Origin: Pseudomonas monteilii NBRC 103158 = DSM 14164
Lineage (GTDB): Bacteria; Pseudomonadota; Gammaproteobacteria; Pseudomonadales; Pseudomonadaceae
NCBI RefSeq assembly: GCF_000730605.1
Contig: NZ_BBIS01000051.1
Span: 1 to 64,000 of the forward strand
Length of the DNA stretch: 64,000 nucleotides
Direction: 5' to 3'
This document shows positions 8,294 to 16,874 of this stretch, one piece after another. Made by a program: the position numbers and the translations under genes. The notes under the pieces are model-generated. The model did no database searches and was not told the DNA's origin. It saw only the letters and a list, made by a program, of their open reading frames with translations. The first letter of the stretch is position 1; every line of letters begins with the position of its first letter.

Positions 8294-8761
8294 TCAACTG
8301 TGTTGGCTCACAAAATCACCCTCGAGTGCACTGATCGACAGCTGCGCACATTGACGTTTGTCCAGGTTGCAAAAGCGCCATATTCGGGGCGGTACGGGCG
8401 GTTGGGCAAGTGCATGCAAGAGTTGTTGTTCCATCATGCGATAAGCGTCGGGGCCGGAAAACATGAACGTGACAGGCTCGCCTTGCGCCGCCTCAGGGGC
8501 ATCACTGATGACACTGTTCACAGTTGGCGTTTTGTCGTGTGCCATCTTGTTTGGTGGCGGGCTGTAGAACGACTTGTAATTGAAGTTGAGCGTGAGAAAA
8601 AACAGTGCCGTCAGAAAGAACGGAAAGCCTACCAGGAACCAAGTGTAGAGCTTTTGGCTGGACTCGCTGAGAAAGGGCAGTGTGGCAAGGGCGGAGGCTT
8701 CGATAATCCCCGCGAAGATGGCAATGATCGTCAGCGGGGCAACAGGTTGTGCTTGGGTCAT
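8294..8761 (-). CDS. Small two-helix membrane protein, unknown function
   Basis: This encodes 155 residues with two hydrophobic segments (about 10-30 and 40-60), then a hydrophilic C-terminal half of about 90 residues with three Cys-containing turns and Gln/Pro-rich stretches. No family is recognised. The ATG at 8761 is preferred because GGAG lies about 9 bp upstream; an in-frame ATG at 8770 directly abuts the same GGAG. It converges on argG. Base composition is lower in GC than the neighbours, as is the adjacent intergenic region. Confidence 0.7.
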   Translation of the reverse strand: MTQAQPVAPLTIIAIFAGIIEASALATLPFLSESSQKLYTWFLVGFPFFLTALFFLTLNFNYKSFYSPPPNKMAHDKTPTVNSVISDAPEAAQGEPVTFMFSGPDAYRMMEQQLLHALAQPPVPPRIWRFCNLDKRQCAQLSISALEGDFVSQHS

Positions 8762-9130
8762 ATGGGCCATCTCCAGCGGTTTTGCCCATCATTACCTTAC
8801 TGCGGTACTCAACTAAAGACTGGATTGTTTTCCAGGTGAGGAATAATCGACATAAAGCCACTCGGCTTTGTTTTTTCAGCGTGTTTGAGTTGGACGTTTC
8901 GCCAGCAGATGTTCAGTTTTCAACTGGTGCGTTTTTGCAGGCGGGTGATACCGTTGTTTGGGTGCTAAGGAACGCGTTTGTTACAACCTTGGTCGTGAAG
9001 TGTAGGAAATTTCTGTAAGTGTTGTAAGTTTTGTCTGTCCATGAGTTTCGTCAGTAAATCGCCGCGCCATCAAGCGTCCTGTCGGTTATCGTGGCGTGCC
9101 AAAGCAAAACAATGAATGAATGGATATCGC
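8762..9130. promoter_or_regulatory. AT-rich divergent promoter region upstream of a response-regulator gene
   Basis: No convincing gene is seen in these 369 bp, which are clearly richer in A+T than the surroundings. Three direct repeats of the form TGTARG lie at 9001-9006, 9014-9019 and 9023-9028, about 100 bp before the response-regulator start. Similar TGTA-containing half-sites are bound by BvgA/EvgA-type regulators, so autoregulation is plausible but unproven. Confidence 0.45.
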
Positions 9131-9754
9131 ATGAATAAAGTGCTTATCGTGGATGATCATCCGGTCATACGCCTGGCCGTACGCATGCTGATGGAGCGGC
9201 ATGGGTATGACGTCGTGGCGGAGACCGATAATGGAGTGGCTGCGCTGCAGCTTACTCGGCAACACCTGCCGGATATCGTGGTGCTGGATATCGGGATCCC
9301 GAAACTGGATGGCCTGGAGGTGATCGCCCGCATGACGACGTTCAGCCCGGCTAGCAAGGTACTGGTGCTGACATCGCAGGCCCCTGGCAACTTCTCGATG
9401 CGTTGCATGCAGGCGGGCGCTGCGGGTTACGTGTGCAAGCAGCAGGAACTTACCGAGTTGTTAAGCGCCATCAAGGCGGTGTTGTCGGGTTACAGCTACT
9501 TCCCTAACCAGGCCTTGCACGCGTCACGTGGCAGGGGGGCGGGAACCGAGGTGGACATGGTCAACCGCCTCTCCGCGCGTGAAATGACGGTGCTGCAACA
9601 ACTGGCGCGAGGGCGTTCGAACAAGGAGATTGCCGACAGCATGTACCTCAGCAACAAGACGGTCAGTACCTACAAGTCGCGGCTGCTGCTCAAGCTCAAT
9701 GCACGGTCGCTGGTTGACCTGATCGAGTTGGCGCAGCGGCAAGGACTGAACTGA
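9131..9754 (+). CDS. Orphan BvgA-like response regulator (NarL/FixJ family)
   Basis: The 207-residue protein has a receiver domain (acidic pocket DDHP, phospho-acceptor Asp in VVLDIGIPKLDG at about residue 54, Thr in VLT, Lys in VCK) and a LuxR-type helix-turn-helix (GRSNKEIADSMYLSNKTVSTYKSRL region, about 160-185). It resembles Bordetella BvgA along its whole length in remembered motifs, including GIPKLDGLEVIAR. No histidine kinase gene is adjacent, so its sensor must be elsewhere. The ATG at 9131 is chosen because the protein then begins MNKVLIVDDHP as expected. Confidence 0.9.
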   Translation: MNKVLIVDDHPVIRLAVRMLMERHGYDVVAETDNGVAALQLTRQHLPDIVVLDIGIPKLDGLEVIARMTTFSPASKVLVLTSQAPGNFSMRCMQAGAAGYVCKQQELTELLSAIKAVLSGYSYFPNQALHASRGRGAGTEVDMVNRLSAREMTVLQQLARGRSNKEIADSMYLSNKTVSTYKSRLLLKLNARSLVDLIELAQRQGLN

Positions 9755-9760
9755 CCGCCA

Positions 9761-9798
9761 AGCCTTGAAGCCTCCAGTCTGGAGGCTTCGCTAAGGCT
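9761..9798. terminator. Bidirectional hairpin between the response regulator and the next gene
   Basis: A perfect 9-bp stem (9768-9776/9780-9788) is nested in an outer AGCCTT/AAGGCT pair. It sits between two converging genes and can serve both as a terminator, although U-runs are short. Confidence 0.55.
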
Positions 9799-9810
9799 AC
9801 AGGTCCGGCT

Positions 9811-9987
9811 TTACAGGTCGTAGTCGAAATCGGCCAACTGCTTTTGCAGGCGCCGTTCTTCCAGCATGTTATCGATGGTGCGGCGTTTGCTCAGGTTGGT
9901 CTTTGCGGGTTCCACCTGGGGCTCCGCGTCATCGTCTGCGGCAACAAAATCATCTTCGATCGACAGGTCGTCTTTATCGGTACTCAT
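9811..9987 (-). CDS. PA3496-family small acidic protein
   Basis: This 58-residue protein is acidic in its first half and basic/helical in its second (SKRRTIDNMLEERRLQKQL). It matches the small family named after PA3496, described as a putative envelope-integrity protein, and lies next to nth as in P. aeruginosa. It has no signal peptide or membrane segment. The ATG at 9987 (MSTDKDD) is preferred over one 12 bp upstream. Confidence 0.75.
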   Translation of the reverse strand: MSTDKDDLSIEDDFVAADDDAEPQVEPAKTNLSKRRTIDNMLEERRLQKQLADFDYDL

Positions 9988-10091
9988 GAGTCGCTCCAAG
10001 CCAAGGTGCCATTGGCCGTCCTTATAACCAGAAAGCAGGCGCCGGTAAAAAAGATTTTTTCAATCGTGGTGAGGGGTTTCCAGCTATCGCC

Positions 10092-10730
10092 TCAATCGTC
10101 GGAGGTTTTGTGCTTGTACTCGCACAAATCTTCGATCCTGCAACTGCCGCACCTTGGCTTGCGCGCCTGGCACACGTAGCGCCCGTGCAGGATCAGCCAG
10201 TGGTGGGCATCGAGCAGGTAATCTTTTGGCACGAACTTGACCAGTTTCTTTTCCACTTCCAGCACCGTTTTGCCAGGCGCAATACCCGTGCGGTTGCTCA
10301 CCCGGAAAATGTGGGTGTCCACCGCCATGGTCGGCTGGCGGAACGCTGTGTTGAGCACCACGTTGGCGGTCTTGCGGCCCACGCCGGGCAGCGCCTCCAA
10401 GGCTTCGCGGGTTTGTGGCACTTGGCTGCCGTGACGTTCGATCAGCAGCCGGCAGGCCTCTATGACATTCTTGGCCTTGCTGTTGTATAGCCCGATGGTC
10501 TTGATGTACTCGCTAAGGCCTTCAACGCCCAAGGCATAGATGGCCTCGGGCGTATTGGCGACGGGGAACAGGCGGGCAGTGGCCTTGTTGACGCCGACGT
10601 CGGTGGATTGCGCGGACAGTGTCACGGCGACCAGCAGCTCGAACGGGGTGGTGTAGGCCAGTTCTGTCTTCGGGTCTGGATTGTCTTCGTGCAGCCTGCG
10701 AAAAATCTCCAGGCGTTTGGCGGCATTCAT
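10092..10730 (-). CDS. nth: Endonuclease III
   Basis: The 212-residue DNA glycosylase/AP lyase removes oxidised pyrimidines. The helix-hairpin-helix LPGVGRKTANVV contains the catalytic Lys, the catalytic Asp is in VDTHIFRV, and the C-terminal [4Fe-4S] cluster is bound by C-x6-C-x2-C-x5-C (CQARKPRCGSCRIEDLC). The ATG at 10730 is used; the longer frame runs into the rnfE gene. Its place after rnfE is the usual rnf-nth order. Confidence 0.97.
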   Translation of the reverse strand: MNAAKRLEIFRRLHEDNPDPKTELAYTTPFELLVAVTLSAQSTDVGVNKATARLFPVANTPEAIYALGVEGLSEYIKTIGLYNSKAKNVIEACRLLIERHGSQVPQTREALEALPGVGRKTANVVLNTAFRQPTMAVDTHIFRVSNRTGIAPGKTVLEVEKKLVKFVPKDYLLDAHHWLILHGRYVCQARKPRCGSCRIEDLCEYKHKTSDD

Positions 10731-10734
10731 GAAT

Positions 10735-11259
10735 TCAGAGCTTTCCTTGACGACGTGGGTGGGCAGGGCCCGGACGCAAGCGATTGTACAAGGCCAGCAG
10801 CAGTCCGAGCAGTAGCAGGGCGCCCGGGGCCAGGCTGGCCACGTGCAGTTCGGCAACGTTGGCCAGCCATTGGCGGCTGGCGCCGAGCACCAGGCAGAGG
10901 GCAAATACCGCACTGAAATACCTGGCGAGCATGCGCCAGCGGCCTTGTTCGGGCAGCAGGTGATCGCTGACCAGGCACTGCAGGCAAAGCAGGGCGGGAT
11001 AATGGCCCAGGGCAAGTGCCAAAGGCAGCGACCCTGCGCGCAGGGCCATTTGCAGGCAACTGGCCAAGGCTGCCAGCATCAGCAAGCTGGCTAGCACATA
11101 GGCCCAGCTGGCCAGGCGCTGGCGCAGCGGCGTCAGCAAAAGCTGATGCAGGCTGCCCATCACTACTGCGCACAGGCCAATGGCGATGCCCTCATGCAGT
11201 GTTCGGGTAGCGCCCAGCAGGGGTGTCAGGCTTACGGCCAGTAGGCAGAACCTATTCAT
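10735..11259 (-). CDS. rnfE: Divergent RnfE-like membrane subunit
   Basis: This 174-residue polytopic protein (about six membrane helices) sits at the rnfE position between rnfG and nth. The family is normally 195-230 residues. By eye, the first ligand Cys of the LGLCPLL motif of RnfE/NqrD proteins is replaced (SLTPLLGAT), and the second half-site is shifted (PALLCLQC). It starts within the end of rnfG (8-bp overlap). It is probably a reduced or repurposed Rnf subunit; activity in electron transfer is uncertain. Confidence 0.75.
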   Translation of the reverse strand: MNRFCLLAVSLTPLLGATRTLHEGIAIGLCAVVMGSLHQLLLTPLRQRLASWAYVLASLLMLAALASCLQMALRAGSLPLALALGHYPALLCLQCLVSDHLLPEQGRWRMLARYFSAVFALCLVLGASRQWLANVAELHVASLAPGALLLLGLLLALYNRLRPGPAHPRRQGKL

Positions 11260-11854
11260 GTGCTGCACCCTCCAGCAGTACGCTGCGCTGCTCATCGAAA
11301 TAGCTCAGCGCCTCTTGCAGCGCGGTGATCACCGCCCGTGAGGTCACGGTCGCGCCGGCCAGTTGGTCAAAGTCACCCTGGTCTCGCTTCAGCGCCCAAT
11401 GGTCGCCCTGATGGCGGTTGTCGAATTGCCCCAGCCAGTGCAACTGCGGGTCGCCCAGGCGTGCGCCCAGACCGGGGCTTTCCTGTTGCTCCATGACCTG
11501 GCTGCCGATCAGGCGGCCGTCCGTGGCGATGGCCACGCTCAGTACGATTGGCCCGGCATAACCTTGAGTTTGAGTGACCAGGACGATCGCGCTTGGTTTG
11601 CCCGCCATCGTGGCACGGTAAGCCGCGAGGATGCGGCTGTTGGGCCGCTGCGCCTCGGGCTTCGCGAGCGGGCTGTCCAACGGTTGGTTGTCATAACTTC
11701 CCTCGGGCAGCACGGCCAGCCGTTGACGGCTTTGCAGTTGCTTCTCGGCACCGGTGATGGCTGGGCCGGTCAAGTGCCGCCATGCCAGCGTGGCAGACAC
11801 TGCCAATACCCCAATCAGCACCAGCAAGCTCACATCATGCGTCAGGCGTTTCAT
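11252..11854 (-). CDS. rnfG: RnfG-like FMN-binding subunit
   Basis: The 200-residue protein has an N-terminal membrane anchor (about residues 8-26) and a periplasmic FMN-binding domain. The flavin attachment motif is present as LAGATVTSRAV near residue 168, with the acceptor Thr in TVTS. RnfG carries a covalent FMN in the Rnf electron-transport complex. It overlaps rnfD by 4 bp and rnfE by 8 bp, so the module is translated as a unit. Confidence 0.87.
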   Translation of the reverse strand: MKRLTHDVSLLVLIGVLAVSATLAWRHLTGPAITGAEKQLQSRQRLAVLPEGSYDNQPLDSPLAKPEAQRPNSRILAAYRATMAGKPSAIVLVTQTQGYAGPIVLSVAIATDGRLIGSQVMEQQESPGLGARLGDPQLHWLGQFDNRHQGDHWALKRDQGDFDQLAGATVTSRAVITALQEALSYFDEQRSVLLEGAAHE

Positions 11855-12825
11855 CGGGCGGCCTGTTGGGGCTGTGCCGTAAGGCGTTCAAGCGTGGGTA
11901 CCATGAGGTTCATCAGCAGGACGGCGAACGCGGTGCCATCCGGGTAGCTGCCCCAGGTGCGAATCAGGTAGATGAGTAGGCCGGCACCCAGGCCGAAGTA
12001 CAGCCTGGCCCGTTCGTTCCTGGGCCCCGACACCGGCTCGGTGGCGATGAAAAAGGCTGCCAGCATGGTCGAGCCGGAGAACAGGTGCAGCAAGGGCGAG
12101 CCGTTGGAGTCCGACCCAGAGCCGTTCCAGCTCAGCAGGCTGAAAACGAACAGCCCTGTCAGCAGGCCCAGTGGTGCATGCCAGCTGATCACGTTGCGCT
12201 GCAATAGGAACAGGCCGCCGAGCAGGAATGCCAGGTTGACCCATTCGCTGCCGCGCCCGCCGATGTTACCGAAGCCTGGATGGCTGGCAAACAGCTCCTC
12301 GATGGTCAGGCTGCGGTTGTGGCGCAGGCCGTCGAGCAACGTCGGCCGGGCCCAGGCGTCGATCTGTTCGCCTCCGGTGAATACCTGCTGCAAACTCTCG
12401 AGCAGGCCTGGGGGTTGCCCCGGCCAATGGTTCATCTGCAACGGGAAGCTCAGCAGCACGAAGGCATAACCGACCATGGCCGGGTTGAACGGGTTGCGTC
12501 CGACGCCGCCAAAAGCCTGTTTACCGAAACCGATGGCAACGCTTGCCGCGACCACCGGCAACCACCACGGGGCCAGGGTGGGCAGGGCGGCCGCCAGCAG
12601 CACGGCGGTTACCAGTGCGCTGCCGTCGCCTAGCGCTGTGCTCAGCGTTTGGCCGCGCAACGCCAGCAGCACAGCTTCGCACAGCAATGCGGCGGTGGCA
12701 CTTAGCAACAGGTTCAGCAGCATGCCCCAGCCATGCAACCACAACAACGCCAGCAGTCCGGGCAAACAGGCCAGCAGGACCAGGCCCATACTGGTGCGCA
12801 GTCGCGGATCGGGCTGGCTGATCAT
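11851..12825 (-). CDS. rnfD: RnfD-like membrane subunit
   Basis: The 324-residue polytopic membrane protein of the RnfD/NqrB family retains strong family motifs such as GKQAFGGVGRNPFNPAM, FSGSTMLAAFFIATEPVSGP and IRTWGSYPDGTAFAVLLMN. The flavinylation site, normally an S/G-A-T-P type motif in the middle, is not clean here; the nearest candidate is a Thr in ARPTLLDGL. It follows rnfA directly with a 4-bp overlap, with no rnfB or rnfC between them. Confidence 0.9.
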   Translation of the reverse strand: MISQPDPRLRTSMGLVLLACLPGLLALLWLHGWGMLLNLLLSATAALLCEAVLLALRGQTLSTALGDGSALVTAVLLAAALPTLAPWWLPVVAASVAIGFGKQAFGGVGRNPFNPAMVGYAFVLLSFPLQMNHWPGQPPGLLESLQQVFTGGEQIDAWARPTLLDGLRHNRSLTIEELFASHPGFGNIGGRGSEWVNLAFLLGGLFLLQRNVISWHAPLGLLTGLFVFSLLSWNGSGSDSNGSPLLHLFSGSTMLAAFFIATEPVSGPRNERARLYFGLGAGLLIYLIRTWGSYPDGTAFAVLLMNLMVPTLERLTAQPQQAAR

Positions 12826-13370
12826 TGTCCGAACATGCCGTTAAAGCCGGAAAATGCCATGGCCATCACCCCGGCGCCGATCAACTCGAGTGGCAGGCCG
12901 CGCAGTGCGCCGGAGATATCGGCATGGGCACTGCGCGGGCGCAAATCGGCGAACAACACCAGTGCCAGCCAGAAGCCGCCGCCCGCCAGTAAACCTTGCA
13001 GCAGCGTCGAGGGCCAGGTGCTGTCATCGCCTGCCTGCTGCAGGGCGAGCCCCAGCACTGTGGCATTGCTCGACAGCAGCGCTGGCAACCCGACTACGGG
13101 CCAGCCCGGGCGCCACTTGGCCAGCAGCCAAGGCAAGCCCCAGGCGAGCAGTGCCAGCCAGGGCAATAACAGGAACAGGGCAAGGTCGGGGATGTGCAGC
13201 GGGGCAAGTACCCCCCGCATCAGCAATTGTGCGCCGATCGTGCCCAAGGCAATGCACACAGCGCAGGTCAGGCCATGCACATGCAGGTTCAGCCGGGGGA
13301 TTGGCTGCTGCAACAGGCACAGGTGATTGACCAGCGCGGCGCCGATCAGGACCAGAAGGTAATCGCTCAT
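12822..13370 (-). CDS. rnfA: Divergent RnfA-like membrane subunit
   Basis: The 182-residue polytopic protein begins MSDYLLVLIGAALVNH, as RnfA proteins do, and ends with the family-like FSGFNGMFG. Compared from memory with E. coli RsxA, the two cysteines thought to bind a shared [2Fe-2S] cluster with RnfE appear lost: GLCPF is replaced by an unrelated stretch and TTNCAVLG reads SSNATVLG. It heads the A-D-G-E-nth operon. The ATG at 13370 is preferred over a longer frame that begins in the metG terminator. Confidence 0.82.
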   Translation of the reverse strand: MSDYLLVLIGAALVNHLCLLQQPIPRLNLHVHGLTCAVCIALGTIGAQLLMRGVLAPLHIPDLALFLLLPWLALLAWGLPWLLAKWRPGWPVVGLPALLSSNATVLGLALQQAGDDSTWPSTLLQGLLAGGGFWLALVLFADLRPRSAHADISGALRGLPLELIGAGVMAMAFSGFNGMFGQ

Positions 13371-13420
13371 GAGATGACGATAGCCGGGAATGCGGGTGAT
13401 TGTCCGGTAATCAAGGCGCA

Positions 13421-13453
13421 GAAGAAACTGCCCCGGCACGAGGGCCGGGGCAG
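13421..13453 (-). terminator. Terminator of metG
   Basis: A 10-bp GC-rich stem (13428-13437/13444-13453) lies just after the metG stop and is followed on the minus strand by TTTCTTCT. Termination here would separate metG from the rnf-like operon. Confidence 0.75.
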
Positions 13454-13459
13454 GGGGTG

Positions 13460-15499
13460 TTACTTGATACGCTGGCCTGGCTTGGCGCCGCTGTCCGGGC
13501 TCAGCAGGTAGATTTCTTCACCGCCAGGGCCAGCTGCCATGACCATGCCCTCGGATACGCCAAAACGCATTTTCCGGGGCTTGAGGTTGGCGACCATCAT
13601 GGTCAGGCGGCCTTCCAGTTTGGACGGGTCGGGGTAGGCCGATTTGATGCCGGAGAACACGTTGCGGCGCTCGTCACCGATGTCCAGGGTGAGTTGCAGC
13701 AGTTTGTCGGCACCCGGCACGGCTTCGGCTTTGACGATCAGCGCCACGCGCAGGTCGACGGCAGCGAAGGTGTCGAACTCGATTTCTGCCGACAGCGGAT
13801 CCTTGGTCAGCTCGCCGTTGCCGGCCGGGGCCTTGGCTTCGGCTGCCAGCAGGTCTTCCTTGCTGGCGGCGACCATGGCTTCGACCTTGGCCGGTTCGAT
13901 GCGGCTCATCAGGGCCTTGAACGGGTTCAGTTTATGGTTTTCCAGGCGCGACAGGTGGTCGTTCCAGGCCAGCGGGGCAACGTTGAGGAAAGCCTCGGCG
14001 TCTGCTGCCAGCACCGGCAGTACCGGCTTGAGGAAGATCACCAGCTGGCGGAACAGGTTGATGCCCTGGGCGCAAATGGCCTGCACTTCATCCTGTTTGC
14101 CTTCCTGCTTGGCCAGCGACCACGGTGCTTTGTCGGCGATCCAGGCGTTGGCGCGGTCGGCCAGTGCCATGATTTCACGCATGGCGCGGCCAAAGTCACG
14201 GCCTTCATAGGCTTCAGCGATGGACGGAGCGGCAGCCAGGAAGGCTTCGGTCAGCTCAGGCGCGGCATCACCGCTTACCATCACGCCTTCGTTGCCTTTG
14301 TGGATGAAGCCGGCGCAGCGGCTGGCAATGTTCACGACCTTGCCCACCAGGTCGGAGTTGACCTTCTGCACGAAGTCTTCCAGGTTCAGGTCCAGGTCGT
14401 CGACGCCACGCCCCAGCTTGGCTGCGTAGTAGTAACGCAGGTATTCCGGCTGCAGGTGATCGAGGTAGGTGCGGGCCTTGATGAAGGTGCCGCGCGATTT
14501 GGACATCTTCGCGCCGTTGACGGTCAGGTAGCCATGCACGTTGACGGCAGTCGGCTTGCGGAAGCCGGCACCTTCGAGCATGGCTGGCCAGAACAGGGCG
14601 TGGAAGTTGACGATGTCCTTGCCGATGAAGTGGTACAGCTCGGCCTTGGAGCCTTCGTTCCAGAACGCATCGAAGTCCAGTTCCGGGCGGCGTGCGCAGA
14701 GGTTTTTGAAGCTGGCCATGTAGCCGATTGGCGCGTCCAGCCACACGTAGAAGTATTTACCCGGTTCACCCGGGATTTCGAAACCGAAGTACGGCGCATC
14801 GCGGGAGATGTCCCACTCCTGCAAGCCGGAGTCCAGCCATTCGGCCAGTTTGTTGGCTACCGCGTCCTGCAGGGTGCCGCTGCGGGTCCACTGCTGCAGC
14901 ATGGCCTGGAAGTCTGGCAGCTTGAAGAAGAAGTGCTGGGAGTCACGCAGCACCGGGGTAGCGCCGGAGATCGCCGACTTGGGGTTCTTCAGCTCGGTAG
15001 GCGCGTAGGTGGCACCGCATTTTTCGCAGTTGTCGCCGTACTGGTCTTCCGCCGCGCACTTGGGGCAGGTGCCCTTGATGAACCGGTCGGCCAGGAACAT
15101 GCCCTTTTCCGGGTCGAAGTACTGGGTCACCGAACGGGTGGCGATGTGCCCGGCTTCACGCAGGCGCGTGTAGATCAGGCCCGACAGCTCGCGGTTCTCT
15201 TCGCTGTGGGTAGAGTGGAAGTTGTCGAAATCCACCAGGAAGTCGGCGAAGTCGCTGCTGTGCTCGGCCTGAACGTTGGCGATCAGTTGCTCCGGGGTGA
15301 TGCCTTCCTTTTCGGCGCGCAGCATGATGGCCGAGCCGTGGGCGTCGTCGGCGCAGACATAGATGCACTGGTTGCCACGCATTTTCTGGAAGCGGACCCA
15401 CATGTCTGTCTGGATGTACTCGAGCATATGGCCTAGATGGATGGATCCATTGGCATAGGGCAGGGCGCTGGTGACGAGAATCTGACGTGGCTCGGACAT
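13460..15499 (-). CDS. metG: Methionyl-tRNA synthetase
   Basis: The 679-residue class I synthetase has PYANGSIHLGHML (HIGH motif), a zinc-binding knuckle CPKCAAEDQYG...CEKCGA (about residues 145-165) and the KMSKS loop (AKMSKSRGTF). It also has the C-terminal tRNA-binding domain found in dimeric bacterial MetRS. It charges tRNA-Met with methionine. Length and motifs are normal. It is divergent from apbC. Confidence 0.98.
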   Translation of the reverse strand: MSEPRQILVTSALPYANGSIHLGHMLEYIQTDMWVRFQKMRGNQCIYVCADDAHGSAIMLRAEKEGITPEQLIANVQAEHSSDFADFLVDFDNFHSTHSEENRELSGLIYTRLREAGHIATRSVTQYFDPEKGMFLADRFIKGTCPKCAAEDQYGDNCEKCGATYAPTELKNPKSAISGATPVLRDSQHFFFKLPDFQAMLQQWTRSGTLQDAVANKLAEWLDSGLQEWDISRDAPYFGFEIPGEPGKYFYVWLDAPIGYMASFKNLCARRPELDFDAFWNEGSKAELYHFIGKDIVNFHALFWPAMLEGAGFRKPTAVNVHGYLTVNGAKMSKSRGTFIKARTYLDHLQPEYLRYYYAAKLGRGVDDLDLNLEDFVQKVNSDLVGKVVNIASRCAGFIHKGNEGVMVSGDAAPELTEAFLAAAPSIAEAYEGRDFGRAMREIMALADRANAWIADKAPWSLAKQEGKQDEVQAICAQGINLFRQLVIFLKPVLPVLAADAEAFLNVAPLAWNDHLSRLENHKLNPFKALMSRIEPAKVEAMVAASKEDLLAAEAKAPAGNGELTKDPLSAEIEFDTFAAVDLRVALIVKAEAVPGADKLLQLTLDIGDERRNVFSGIKSAYPDPSKLEGRLTMMVANLKPRKMRFGVSEGMVMAAGPGGEEIYLLSPDSGAKPGQRIK

Positions 15500-15658
15500 G
15501 GTGGCTCGGCTACTTATCTGGCGACGGGGTAAAAATTAAGGATGATCGGCCACTATAAAGGGCTGGCGAAGATATTTCACCCCGCATGCGCATCTACTGA
15601 CGATTGACGGGTTAGGATAGGCGCCTGTTTTACATTCAGTTTGCCAATGGGAGTCTCC

Positions 15659-16753
15659 ATGAGTGCCGTCACCCGTGCCGCCGTCGAAGGCGTGCTTCGC
15701 CAGTACACCGACCCCTACCTGAACCAGGATCCGGTCAGCGCCGGTTGCGTGCGCGCCATCGACATCCAGGGCGGGCAGGTCAGCGTGCAATTGCAGCTGG
15801 GCTATGCCGCCGGTTTGTTCAAGAACGGTTGGGCCCAGGTGTTGCAGACGGCCATCGGCAACCTTGAGGGTGTCAGCAGCGCCCAGGTATCGATCGACTG
15901 CGTGGTCGCCGCTCACAAGGCCCAGGCCCAGGTGCCGGCCATGGCCAACGTTAAGAACATCATCGCCGTGGCCTCGGGCAAGGGCGGTGTGGGCAAGTCG
16001 ACCACTGCGGCCAACCTGGCACTCGCGCTGGCCCGCGAAGGCGCGCGGGTGGGTATTCTCGATGCCGATATCTACGGCCCTAGCCAAGGCGTGATGTTCG
16101 GTATTGCCGAAGGCACCCGTCCGCAGATTCGCGAGCAAAAGTGGTTCGTGCCGATCAAGGCCCATGGCGTGGAGGTCATGTCCATGGCCTTCCTCACCGA
16201 CGACAACACACCGATGGTCTGGCGAGGCCCGATGGTTTCCGGTGCGCTGCTGCAACTGGTCACCCAGACCGCCTGGGATGACCTGGACTACCTGGTGATC
16301 GACATGCCGCCGGGTACTGGCGACATTCAGCTGACCTTGGCGCAGAAAGTGCCGGTGGCGGGCTCGGTGATCGTCACCACGCCGCAGGACCTGGCGTTGC
16401 TGGATGCCAAGAAGGGTGTGGAGATGTTCCGCAAGGTCAACATCCCTGTGCTGGGTGTGGTTGAGAACATGGCCGTACATATCTGTTCGAATTGCGGCCA
16501 TGCCGAACATCTGTTCGGTGAAGGCGGTGGTGAGAAGCTGGCCAGCCAGTATGGCGTTGACCTGCTGGCGTCGTTGCCATTGTCGATGTTGATCCGCGAA
16601 CAGGCCGACAGCGGCAAGCCGACGGCGATAGCCGAGCCGGAAAGCCAGATTGCCATGGTCTATCAGGAACTGGCCCGCCAGGTAGGCGCGCGGATTGTGC
16701 TGCAAGAGGCGGCGGCGCCGGCGATGCCGAGCATTACCATCAGCGAAGACTGA
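15659..16753 (+). CDS. apbC: Iron-sulphur carrier protein ApbC/Mrp
   Basis: The 364-residue P-loop protein has an N-terminal MIP18-like domain, a deviant Walker A (SGKGGVGKST, about residues 104-113), Walker B region LVIDMPPG and the cluster-binding CSNCGH motif (about 279-284). It carries and transfers [4Fe-4S] clusters to apoproteins. The ATG at 15659 has GGGAG upstream; two upstream ATG codons add only six residues. Divergent transcription from metG matches other pseudomonads. Confidence 0.95.
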   Translation: MSAVTRAAVEGVLRQYTDPYLNQDPVSAGCVRAIDIQGGQVSVQLQLGYAAGLFKNGWAQVLQTAIGNLEGVSSAQVSIDCVVAAHKAQAQVPAMANVKNIIAVASGKGGVGKSTTAANLALALAREGARVGILDADIYGPSQGVMFGIAEGTRPQIREQKWFVPIKAHGVEVMSMAFLTDDNTPMVWRGPMVSGALLQLVTQTAWDDLDYLVIDMPPGTGDIQLTLAQKVPVAGSVIVTTPQDLALLDAKKGVEMFRKVNIPVLGVVENMAVHICSNCGHAEHLFGEGGGEKLASQYGVDLLASLPLSMLIREQADSGKPTAIAEPESQIAMVYQELARQVGARIVLQEAAAPAMPSITISED

Positions 16754-16774
16754 CCGCAGACCAAATCACCTGCA

Positions 16775-16792
16775 TCGCGGGCTTGCCCGCGA
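16775..16792. repeat. Partial REP element
   Basis: TCGCGGGC-TT-GCCCGCGA is followed by ACAGG, the core of the P. putida-type REP palindrome, lying in the 3' space after apbC. The flanking half of the full-length repeat is missing. Confidence 0.6.
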
Positions 16793-16821
16793 ACAGGCGA
16801 CTCGGTCTTTCAGGGAGGCAT

Positions 16822-16851
16822 AAAAAAACCCGCCAGAAGGCGGGTTTTTTT
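16822..16851. terminator. Bidirectional Rho-independent terminator between apbC and the cold-shock gene
   Basis: A7-CCCGCC-AGAA-GGCGGG-T7 is perfectly symmetrical. It has an A-run on one side and a T-run on the other, suited to stop both converging transcripts. Confidence 0.93.
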
Positions 16852-16874
16852 GAAAGCCAGGAAGCTAGATCGAC

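Noticed and set aside
8749..9018. Possible 89-residue gene in the space before the response regulator
   Set aside because: It overlaps the start of a minus-strand gene, lacks a ribosome-binding site and has no family feature.
13400..15436. Long open frame (678 codons) on the plus strand opposite metG
   Set aside because: It is the antisense of metG, whose motifs are complete. The product is His/Gln/Val-rich without any family feature, as expected from reverse reading of a GC-rich gene.
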